Below, one piece after another: positions 7,613 to 13,176 of a DNA stretch of 15,686 nucleotides. The DNA comes from Desulfosarcina sp. (lineage in GTDB: Bacteria > Desulfobacterota > Desulfobacteria > Desulfobacterales > Desulfosarcinaceae): assembly GCA_018224455.1 (NCBI GenBank), contig JAGTUY010000344.1, forward strand, positions 1-15,686, in the 5' to 3' direction. Each line of letters begins with the position of its first letter. Within the stretch, counting starts at the first letter, position 1. The translations under genes were made by a program, and so were the position numbers. The notes beneath the pieces were generated by a model. The model saw only the letters and a program-made list of their open reading frames with translations. It made no database searches and was not told the origin of the DNA.

Positions 7613-7651
7613 ACAGGTGGCAGTGATCCATGTTGCATCGCCGCCACCTGT
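7613..7651 (+). repeat. 9-bp inverted repeat around the SRPBCC gene start
   Basis: ACAGGTGGC (7613-7621) and GCCACCTGT (7643-7651) are perfectly complementary with a 21-nt loop. The left arm contains the AGGTGG that would be the ribosome binding site for ATG 7630, and that ATG lies in the loop. It could therefore control translation, or be a simple intergenic hairpin if translation starts at ATG 7669. No T-run follows, so terminator function is unlikely. Confidence 0.45.
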
Positions 7652-8070
7652 TTCAGTCGCCCAAAAAAATGGTTCCTACGCTATCCTTCAGCAAATTGTT
7701 AGATGTACCGTCTGCCAGCGTATGGCGTCTGGTTACGGATACCCGGACCTGGCACCGTTGGGGGCCGTCTGTGCGGGCGGTGGTTTGCACTGAACGCTTC
7801 ATCCGTGCCGGTTCTTCGGGACGCATCCGCACACCGGTGGGCATTTGGGTGCCCTTCGTCGTGCAGTGCTTCGAATCGGAATCCTACTGGGATTGGCGCG
7901 TGGCTGGTGTTCCGGCCACCGGCCACCGGGTTGAATCCGTTGGGCCGGATCGATGCCGGCTGACCTTCACCGTGCCGGTCTGGGCCCTTGGATACGGCCT
8001 GGTCTGCCGGCTGGCGCTGATGCGCATTGACCGGTTGGTGATGCAGGCCAAAAAGCAGCGTTGGTCATAG
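7630..8070 (+). CDS. SRPBCC-family (START-like/polyketide cyclase) protein
   Basis: 146 aa from ATG 7630, with AGGTGG ten bases upstream; ATG 7669 is an alternative that would remove 13 residues but has no ribosome binding site. The core from residue 17 has the typical SRPBCC layout: a first strand (LSFSKLLDVP), a helix beginning with a small residue (SASVWRLVTDTRTWHRW), then alternating strands (GRIRTPVGIWVPFVVQCFE, YWDWRVAGVP, RCRLTFTVPVW) and a long C-terminal helix ending MRIDRLVMQAKK. Such helix-grip folds hold a hydrophobic ligand; the ligand here is unknown. There is no signal peptide, so it is cytoplasmic. It is convergent with a second, exported SRPBCC protein. SRPBCC genes are often found among photolyase/B12-MerR light-responsive genes in other proteobacteria, but a link here is inferred. 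Confidence 0.8.
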   Translation: MLHRRHLFQSPKKMVPTLSFSKLLDVPSASVWRLVTDTRTWHRWGPSVRAVVCTERFIRAGSSGRIRTPVGIWVPFVVQCFESESYWDWRVAGVPATGHRVESVGPDRCRLTFTVPVWALGYGLVCRLALMRIDRLVMQAKKQRWS

Positions 8071-8276
8071 ATAGGGTTCTATTCGAGTGCGCCATTGACC
8101 CACCCGCGCGAATGATATCCGTAAATGCGGTAAGGCCACGAGTGGTAAAAAAACAGCCCTGAAATGCATGACAGAACAAACAATCGTTTTTGATCTTTCA
8201 CAGGCGTTACCCGTGGAATTTACGAGGGTCATTAAGATCTTAGGGTGCAGCGCATCGGGTTCAGTGTTCGATCGCT

Positions 8277-8912
8277 TCATTTGACCGGCTTAATCTCGTA
8301 TTGGTCCCTTGAGCGCGCAACGGCTTCCTTTTCCCACCGGGCGGTGTACATTAAAAATGATGTCATACCGCCTCCGATACGAAGGTTAGCCCATAGATAT
8401 GCACCGAAAAAATCAAAGTAAGCGGTGTGGGTGACTTTGGTGTAGGATCTGAATGGTTCCATTCGTATCGACCCGTAATGAAACCGATGCCCGCATTCCC
8501 GAGGGTTTTCCAGTCGGAAGTCCAAGCGGTGTTGATCAGGAAAAAGGGTCGTACGCCACCTGAATGTCTCGTTGGGCGCATTCGCATATCTGTTCTCAGT
8601 AACGGTGACATTGCCCGACTCATAGATCAGCCGGTGTTCTTGGATGTATTTGTTGCTGAGGAGAAAATTACCACGAAAGTCGGTCTTGAACCTCCAAAAC
8701 ACATCGACCGGAACTGGCACGAGGTATATCAGTTTAAACCCCTCTCCGCCTCTTTTTTCCGGTATGATTCTGTAAACGATGCTTTGTTTTTTTAGCAGCT
8801 CTTCGGCATCTGGTTCAGCAGTGGCATGATGAATGGGCAAACCAATAAAGCCGTTCAAAAACAGAAACGACATCACACAAAAAAAGAGTCTCGAGACAGT
8901 CCCAATGCCCAT
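8277..8912 (-). CDS. Exported SRPBCC-like protein
   Basis: 211 aa from ATG 8912, with only a weak GGGA upstream. Residues 1-32 form a signal peptide: a short basic start (VSR), a hydrophobic core (LFFCVMSFLFLNGFIGL), and a cleavage-like ATA-E near 32/33, so the mature protein is probably periplasmic. The rest resembles the SRPBCC/START fold: LIYLVPVPVDVFWRFKTDF gives strand plus helix, followed by repeated strands with VTVTENRYAN, FRWRTTLFPDQHRLDFRL, HYGSIRMEP and TKVTHTAYFDFFG. A C-terminal helix (SFLMYTARWEKEAVARS) closes the fold. No catalytic residues can be assigned, and binding of a lipid or other hydrophobic ligand is the usual role. It is convergent with the cytoplasmic SRPBCC gene across 206 bp in which I see no gene and no strong terminator. 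Confidence 0.75.
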   Translation of the reverse strand: MGIGTVSRLFFCVMSFLFLNGFIGLPIHHATAEPDAEELLKKQSIVYRIIPEKRGGEGFKLIYLVPVPVDVFWRFKTDFRGNFLLSNKYIQEHRLIYESGNVTVTENRYANAPNETFRWRTTLFPDQHRLDFRLENPRECGHRFHYGSIRMEPFRSYTKVTHTAYFDFFGAYLWANLRIGGGMTSFLMYTARWEKEAVARSRDQYEIKPVK

Positions 8913-9161
8913 GAATTGTTTTCCCAGACGGTTTCTGCAGCTTTGGGCCTTATTTCCAGTTGATCAATCGTCAACGCTGGCGCTATAAACGGCACCGACC
9001 CACTGGACTTAGCGATCGAGATAAATCAACCTTGTCTTTGATCCGCGCCATGCCTTCAATGCTAAGATCGCCATCCTGATTTTACCAGAACAGGTGTAGA
9101 CAGTCCATCCATGGTGCTTGAGGGCTGTGGCCAATGCATGTGACGGTTGCGACAAGATGGC

Positions 9162-9527
9162 CTATGTTGCCGGCCCAATGTAACGGACAGCGATACCATA
9201 TGCCGCCTCCGTCGTCCCCTTAAGTATCTCACAACGCTTGACTTCACCAAATACTTGCATCTTCAGTTCCTGGCACGCCTCTGAAGCTTCATGGTCCCCG
9301 GAACAGAATGCGGGTGCGAGATCGGGGTCGACAGGATCTTTGCATCCGAAACTGCGTATGACGATAATCGTTCCCGGTGACAATGAACGGCGTGCCTCGA
9401 AATACATCCCGAAACGACTGTAATTCCGCGCGATCGCCTCATGCTGCGATGAATGGTTCAAGAAATGATAGTTGACTGCCGTGTTTTTCACACAGCGGGG
9501 ATGTTGTCTTCTTTTTTGTTCAATCAT
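9162..9527 (-). CDS. PilZ-domain protein, likely c-di-GMP effector
   Basis: 121 aa from ATG 9527; the frame extends to a TTG at 9566, but the domain begins right after the ATG. PilZ domains bind cyclic di-GMP through an RxxxR motif and a [D/N]xSxxG motif. Both are present: RQHPR (Arg7-Arg11) and NYSRFG (Asn35-Gly40). The following MYFEA, the strand PGTIIVIRSF, GEVKRCEIL and the closing YGIAVRYI fit the six-strand barrel. It is a stand-alone PilZ protein with no other domain, so it would act by binding a partner. An insertion of about 25 residues between the barrel strands (GCKDPVDPDLAPAFCSGDHE and following) is Asp/Cys-rich and unusual for a minimal PilZ. The AGG upstream lies 14 bases from the ATG, so translation may be weak. 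Confidence 0.85.
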   Translation of the reverse strand: MIEQKRRQHPRCVKNTAVNYHFLNHSSQHEAIARNYSRFGMYFEARRSLSPGTIIVIRSFGCKDPVDPDLAPAFCSGDHEASEACQELKMQVFGEVKRCEILKGTTEAAYGIAVRYIGPAT

Positions 9528-9924
9528 TTTATTTTTTACCTGCCAGCGTGTGCCGATACTCCACAATCAGGAATCATGCACGAAAAGGTGAGGCGATAGG
9601 CAACCGAAAAAGATACAAATAATGATCTTAACGATGGCACAAAAACGTTAAATCCGCAATGATGACTGATTTTGGTTAAAATGATGGCGGGATACCACCA
9701 ACTCGAAAAGAATCCATATTACAAATTATCGAAATTTGGCCGCAAAGACAGCCCGCAGGCCGTTCTAAACGACCTGAAAGGAATCACTGGTCGTTTGCCC
9801 GCGTCTGTACTATGGTGGTCATCGTCACCACGCATGCCTGTCAAGGACACATCCAGCATCAAACTGGTCCCGCGGCCAACGATTGAACCGTACATGGCCG
9901 CCAACCATTTCAGGAGGGACACCG
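9528..9924. promoter_or_regulatory. Divergent intergenic region with a TTAACG/CGTTAA dyad
   Basis: This stretch of about 400 bp separates the minus-strand PilZ gene from the plus-strand photolyase gene. A dyad TTAACG-N12-CGTTAA (9628-9633, 9646-9651), with a partly matching GAT/ATC flank, is the clearest element and could be an operator. TAAAAT at 9677-9682 could be a -10 box for the photolyase transcript, but no good -35 is present. A frame open from 9672 through the photolyase start has no ribosome binding site and is not called. I see no copy of the 11-bp repeats found upstream of lon. Confidence 0.35.
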
Positions 9925-11469
9925 ATGAAGAGAGACGTAACCCTTCGATTGATCCTCGGCGATCAGCTCAACACGCAACACAGCTGGTTCGCGAAGATTC
10001 GTAAAGACACCATTTACACGCTCATGGAAGTGCGCCAGGAGACGGACTACGTCAAGCACCACATTCAAAAAATAGTCGGGTTCTTCAGCGCCATGCGCCA
10101 TTTCGGCGCGGCCCTCTCCCGCCAGGGACACCGGGTGGTGTACCTTCGCCTGGATGACCCTCACAACGAACAATCCTTCGAGCGCAATCTGGTCCGATTG
10201 ATCGACGCGCACCATGCGGATCGCTTTGAGTACATGCAACCGGACGAATACCGCCTCGACATCGAGCTGGCAGACTTCGCATCACGCCTGAGCGTTCCGT
10301 CGGCCGTGGTTGACACGGAGCATTTTTTAACGTCCCGCAGCGATGTCGCCCGGCACTTCAGAGGCAAGAAACGGTATCTGATGGAGTCGTTTTATCGCTT
10401 TATGCGCAAACGTTACGACATCCTCATGGATGATGGGAAACCCACGGGGGGCAGGTGGAATTACGACCACAGCAATCGCAATCGCTACGATGGCGTCGTG
10501 CCGATTCCCGCACCAACCGTTTTCGACAACGACGTCTCCGATATTGTCGCGATGATCGACCGTTGCGGGGTGCCGACATTCGGTGACATCGACCCCAAGC
10601 AATTCACCTGGCCCGTGACCCGCGACCAGTCCCTGAGTCAGCTGGCAGCCTTCATCGACAAGCGACTGCCCCACTTCGGCACCTACCAGGATGCCATGAC
10701 AGCCGGCAGCTGGTCCCTATTTCATTCACTGCTCTCTTTTGGGCTGAACACCAAAATGCTCCACCCGATGGAGGTCATTCAGGCGGCTGTTGCCCGGGCA
10801 CGGGCAACTTCCGGAGCGACCGTAAGCGTCGAACAGGTGGAGGGCTTTGTACGCCAAATCCTCGGTTGGCGTGAATACATGCGCGGCATCTACTGGTCTC
10901 ACATGCCCGCCTATGCAGCGATGAACCATTTTGGCCATACGACCGACCTGCCGGATTTTTACTGGACCGCCGACACCCACATGAACTGTATGCGCACAGC
11001 CATATCCCAATCGCTTGCACATGCCTATGCCCATCACATTCAGCGATTGATGATCACCGGTAATTTCGCCCTTTTGGCGGGCGTTCACCCAAATGAAGTC
11101 GATAGCTGGTATCTGGGCGTCTACATCGATGCCGTTCAGTGGGTGGAGATCGTTAACACCCGTGGAATGAGCCAGTTCGCCGATGGCGGCATGGTGGCAA
11201 CCAAACCATATGTCTCATCAGCCAACTATATCCACAAGATGAGCGACTACTGCGATGACTGCCATTACCAGTGGCGCAAGAATACGGGTGACCGATCCTG
11301 CCCCTTCAACAGCTTCTATTGGGCGTTTCTCCATCGCCATCGACAAAAACTCGCCAACAACCCGCGCGTGGCGATGATGTTTCGGACCTGGGATCGGATG
11401 AAAGAAGATAAGCAGCGGGAATTGTTGACCCAGGCCGATAACTATCAGACCACGCTGAACGCCTTGTGA
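9925..11469 (+). CDS. Iron-sulfur (6-4)-type photolyase/cryptochrome (PhrB/CryB, FeS-BCP family)
   Basis: 514 aa. ATG 9925 is chosen because AGGAGG (9912-9917) lies 7 bases upstream. The N-terminus (LRLILGDQLNTQHSWF) is that of the deoxyribodipyrimidine photolyase-related family (DPRP), which repairs UV (6-4) photoproducts using light, FAD and a [4Fe-4S] cluster. The four cluster cysteines are Cys355, Cys443, Cys446 and Cys459. Their spacing (88, 3, 13) equals that of Agrobacterium PhrB as I recall it (350, 438, 441, 454). The His pair in HAYAHHIQR (His370-His371) aligns with the PhrB active-site His365/His366 at the same offset, so repair activity rather than a purely sensory role is likely. 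The antenna in PhrB is a ribityllumazine. It is cytoplasmic. Upstream is a long leader region; downstream come the EF-hand gene and the B12-dependent MerR gene, suggesting light control. Confidence 0.95.
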   Translation: MKRDVTLRLILGDQLNTQHSWFAKIRKDTIYTLMEVRQETDYVKHHIQKIVGFFSAMRHFGAALSRQGHRVVYLRLDDPHNEQSFERNLVRLIDAHHADRFEYMQPDEYRLDIELADFASRLSVPSAVVDTEHFLTSRSDVARHFRGKKRYLMESFYRFMRKRYDILMDDGKPTGGRWNYDHSNRNRYDGVVPIPAPTVFDNDVSDIVAMIDRCGVPTFGDIDPKQFTWPVTRDQSLSQLAAFIDKRLPHFGTYQDAMTAGSWSLFHSLLSFGLNTKMLHPMEVIQAAVARARATSGATVSVEQVEGFVRQILGWREYMRGIYWSHMPAYAAMNHFGHTTDLPDFYWTADTHMNCMRTAISQSLAHAYAHHIQRLMITGNFALLAGVHPNEVDSWYLGVYIDAVQWVEIVNTRGMSQFADGGMVATKPYVSSANYIHKMSDYCDDCHYQWRKNTGDRSCPFNSFYWAFLHRHRQKLANNPRVAMMFRTWDRMKEDKQRELLTQADNYQTTLNAL

Positions 11470-11531
11470 GGCCCAGTTCGATCAACACCGACCAGACGAA
11501 TTGAACCCTCCACGCGGCCCCAATGGCGGGA

Positions 11532-11593
11532 TCTCCGCCTTGCTTCGACCCCGATGCGCGGAATTCTTGCTTCGCGCCAAGAAACGGCGGAGA
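11532..11593 (+). repeat. Inverted repeat between photolyase and EF-hand genes
   Basis: TCTCCGCC (11532-11539) and GGCGGAGA (11586-11593) are perfect complements. The first arm can instead fold locally with GGCGG at 11525-11529, and TTGCTTCG occurs twice between the arms. In the 234-bp gap after the photolyase stop this may be the 3' structure ending the photolyase transcript, although no T-run follows. Confidence 0.3.
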
Positions 11594-11644
11594 ATGCGCG
11601 CGCCATCGCGGTTCAATCGATCAGCATTGACAAATGACATATAC

Positions 11645-11666
11645 GGTTTAATGTTTGTTCAAGTTT
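11645..11666 (+). promoter_or_regulatory. Possible second MerR/CarH-like operator (two 11-bp units)
   Basis: GGTTTAATGTT (11645-11655) and TGTTCAAGTTT (11656-11666) match the TGTTTAATATT unit upstream of lon at 9 and 8 of 11 positions, in the same tandem phase. Over 22 bases (11647-11668 against 13115-13136) 17 are identical. A perfect TTGACA (11627-11632) lies just upstream, with only poor -10 candidates. The AT-rich composition makes chance similarity possible. Confidence 0.4.
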
Positions 11667-11703
11667 TAACCATTAATGCTCCATATGTGAGCGGGAGGTT
11701 CAT

Positions 11704-11994
11704 ATGAACTTTAAAAGATACGCAATTGTACTTGCAGTGGCTGCTTTGACGCTGCCGTTTATCGCATTTGCCGGATACCATTACGGTGGTCACGGGAATA
11801 TGAACATGGTTTGGGATATGACCGTGTTGGACACAGACAGCGATGGTGTGTTGACATTCGACGAGTTCATCTCGCCCAACGTGGATAAATGGCGCTCCGG
11901 TTTTGACATGATCGACACCAACGGTGATGGGAAAGTCGAAGTCGATGAGTGGAGTGCATTTACGGAGGTGCACGGCATGAAACCGGTCCAATAA
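11704..11994 (+). CDS. Secreted EF-hand calcium-binding protein
   Basis: 96 aa, ATG with GGGAGG at 11693-11698 (spacer 5). Residues 1-23 are a signal peptide (KRY, then a hydrophobic run, with cleavage after AFA), so the mature protein of about 73 aa is exported. Two EF-hand loops follow. The first, DTDSDGVLTFDEF, starts at Asp43 and has the usual acidic positions 1, 3, 5 and 12. The second, DTNGDGKVEVDEW, starts at Asp72 and is likewise complete. An intact pair spaced by about 29 residues should bind two Ca2+. The segment before the loops is His/Gly/Met-rich (GYHYGGHGNMNM), which might bind another metal. Its role is unknown. It lies between photolyase and MerR genes and has candidate operator repeats upstream. 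A 12-bp palindrome (11698-11709) spans its start codon. It ends at a hairpin shared with the convergent MerR gene. Confidence 0.88.
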   Translation: MNFKRYAIVLAVAALTLPFIAFAGYHYGGHGNMNMVWDMTVLDTDSDGVLTFDEFISPNVDKWRSGFDMIDTNGDGKVEVDEWSAFTEVHGMKPVQ

Positions 11995-12033
11995 GAAAAA
12001 TGGCCGTCAGCTAGCGTTATTGCTGACGGCCAT
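11995..12033 (-). terminator. Rho-independent terminator of the MerR gene, shared by the convergent EF-hand gene
   Basis: A perfect 12-bp stem, ATGGCCGTCAGC (12000-12011) with GCTGACGGCCAT (12022-12033), has a 10-nt loop. Read on the minus strand it is followed by TTTTTCTTA, a proper T-tract, so it terminates the MerR transcript coming from 12119. On the plus strand the tail is only ATTAACT, so it stops the EF-hand transcript less certainly. Confidence 0.85.
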
Positions 12034-12118
12034 ATTAACTCCATCCCCCCCCCGATCAACATAACCACGATGAATTCTCTGCGAGAAGCCCTGCGACATC
12101 GATTGATAAATTGGTGTT

Positions 12119-13072
12119 TCACGCCTCGGCCAACGCTTCAAGCTTATCCCTGAATGCACCCAGATCGATGTCCGCCACCGCGTTGATTTGCCCAATGGTC
12201 TGGCGAACCGGTTCGATCCCCGCCCCGCCGATAAATATCGGCAACTCGCTGCCGACCAGACGACGGAGTTTTTTTAGTTCACCACTCAGGCGGTGATCGT
12301 TGAGCAGGTGACAGAGGCTCAGGGCCAGGGCCTTGACGCTGAATCGTTTGGCCGCGTAGGCAATCTCCTCAGCCGGGAGGTTGGGGCCGAAATAATAGAC
12401 GCGCCAGCCCGATTCAGACGCCGCCAGCGCCGAAGCCAAGGCACCCAATTCATGCCAGTGACCCACCGGTGTGGCAATGACGATTCGGGGGGCTGCCTCC
12501 GACAAGTGGACGCTGCGCAGCATGTCCCATAGTACTGAACGGGCAACCACCGATGCCATGTGCTCGTTGATGGTCTTCAGTTCGCCGAGACGCCAGAGCT
12601 CGCCAATTCTTCCAAACAGGGGCAACACCACCGTTTGCAGAAAAGATTGTCGGGGCATGTCAACCGCCGCATCGTTAAGCACATGCTCCAACGCTGACGG
12701 GTTCAGCCGAATGGTATGAAAAAGCGCCCGTTCGACGAATTGTTCAGCCATTGTGCCGTGGTCCCAACCACTGGGTTCAGGTCCGGTATCGATGGCGTCG
12801 TCAGGATTGACCAACGCCACACCCCGTTCCAGCAGGCGGCTGAGTTCATCGCTGCTCATTTTGGCAACGGCGGAGATGGGATGTCCCTCGTCCACCGCTT
12901 TTTTTAACAATCTCAACCGCTTGACATCGTTATCGGTAAAACATCGCCGATTGCTGTCGGATCGCTGCGGGCAAATAGCCTGATAACGGGCTTCCCAACT
13001 CCGAATCAGGTAAGGTTTCAGCCCTGTTTTCGACGCAACGTATTTGATGGTGTAGGTGGATTTTATGCTCAT
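12119..13072 (-). CDS. CarH/LitR-type MerR regulator with B12-binding domain (putative light sensor)
   Basis: 317 aa. Residues 7-75 form a MerR winged helix (YTIKYVASKTGLKPYLIRSW, then RCFTDNDVKRLRLL). A helical bundle follows, with the CarH hallmark W-x9-E-H (Trp160, Glu170, His171) that caps adenosylcobalamin. The C-terminal Rossmann-like domain has GHWHELG (His207 as lower cobalt ligand), an SLC segment 42 residues after Gly210, and GG (282-283), matching the usual E/DxHxxG...SxL...GG pattern. The acidic residue before the ligand is His205 and the Leu of SxL is Cys254, both deviations. CarH represses in the dark as an AdoCbl-bound tetramer and releases DNA in light. No ribosome binding site precedes ATG 13072, and a near-consensus promoter ends 7 bases before it, so the mRNA is probably leaderless. 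It is divergent from lon across 104 bp holding the likely operator. Confidence 0.92.
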   Translation of the reverse strand: MSIKSTYTIKYVASKTGLKPYLIRSWEARYQAICPQRSDSNRRCFTDNDVKRLRLLKKAVDEGHPISAVAKMSSDELSRLLERGVALVNPDDAIDTGPEPSGWDHGTMAEQFVERALFHTIRLNPSALEHVLNDAAVDMPRQSFLQTVVLPLFGRIGELWRLGELKTINEHMASVVARSVLWDMLRSVHLSEAAPRIVIATPVGHWHELGALASALAASESGWRVYYFGPNLPAEEIAYAAKRFSVKALALSLCHLLNDHRLSGELKKLRRLVGSELPIFIGGAGIEPVRQTIGQINAVADIDLGAFRDKLEALAEA

Positions 13073-13078
13073 ACCAGG

Positions 13079-13107
13079 ATAATAAAAAAAAGGATTGCCA
13101 ATGTCAA
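13079..13107 (-). promoter_or_regulatory. Near-consensus promoter of the MerR gene (leaderless transcript)
   Basis: On the minus strand TTGACA (13107-13102) and TATTAT (13084-13079) are separated by exactly 17 bp. The expected start is at about 13072, the A of the ATG itself. Upstream of the ATG is CCTGGT, which is not a ribosome binding site, consistent with a leaderless mRNA. The -35 box lies inside the first 11-bp operator unit. Confidence 0.75.
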
Positions 13108-13122
13108 TATTATGTTTAATAT
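13095..13122 (+). promoter_or_regulatory. Candidate lon promoter
   Basis: TTGCCA (13095-13100) and TAATAT (13117-13122) are 16 bp apart, giving a start near 13129 and a leader of about 48 nt. Operator units 1 and 2 would lie between or over these boxes. The leader contains TAGCA/TGCTA arms (from 13142 and to 13175) that could pair near the GAGGTG ribosome binding site. I see no clear heat-shock sigma32 promoter. Confidence 0.45.
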
Positions 13123-13134
13123 TTGTTTAATATT
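13102..13134. promoter_or_regulatory. Tandem 11-bp repeats, likely CarH-type operator
   Basis: Three 11-base units lie head to tail: 13102-13112 (TGTCAATATTA), 13113-13123 and 13124-13134 (both TGTTTAATATT). Units 2 and 3 are identical. Unit 1 is degenerate, its AATATT core being shifted by one base, but it shares the TGT edge in phase. Thermus CarH is known to bind three 11-bp direct repeats that include the promoter -35 box. Here unit 1 contains the -35 of the MerR promoter, the same arrangement. Confidence 0.7.
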
Positions 13135-13176
13135 TTCCAGGTAGCATCATTCACACTCAACCGCTGAGGTGCTAAC

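Noticed and set aside
8071..8276. Gap between the two convergent SRPBCC genes
   Set aside because: I looked for terminators, small genes and repeats and found none that stand out from background.
9016..9161. Possible continuation of the PilZ frame after its stop codon
   Set aside because: The frame stays open for about 50 codons after the TAG and looks somewhat protein-like, but the PilZ barrel is already complete with YGIAVRYI and no homologous domain can be named.
9672..10004. Open frame of 110 codons overlapping the photolyase start
   Set aside because: It has no ribosome binding site, no recognisable domain, and its last third is out of frame with a clear gene that has its own strong AGGAGG site.
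12045..12053. Run of nine C in the gap between the convergent EF-hand and MerR genes
   Set aside because: It is probably just a homopolymer in a non-coding gap. Its exact length may be a sequencing error, but no gene is affected.
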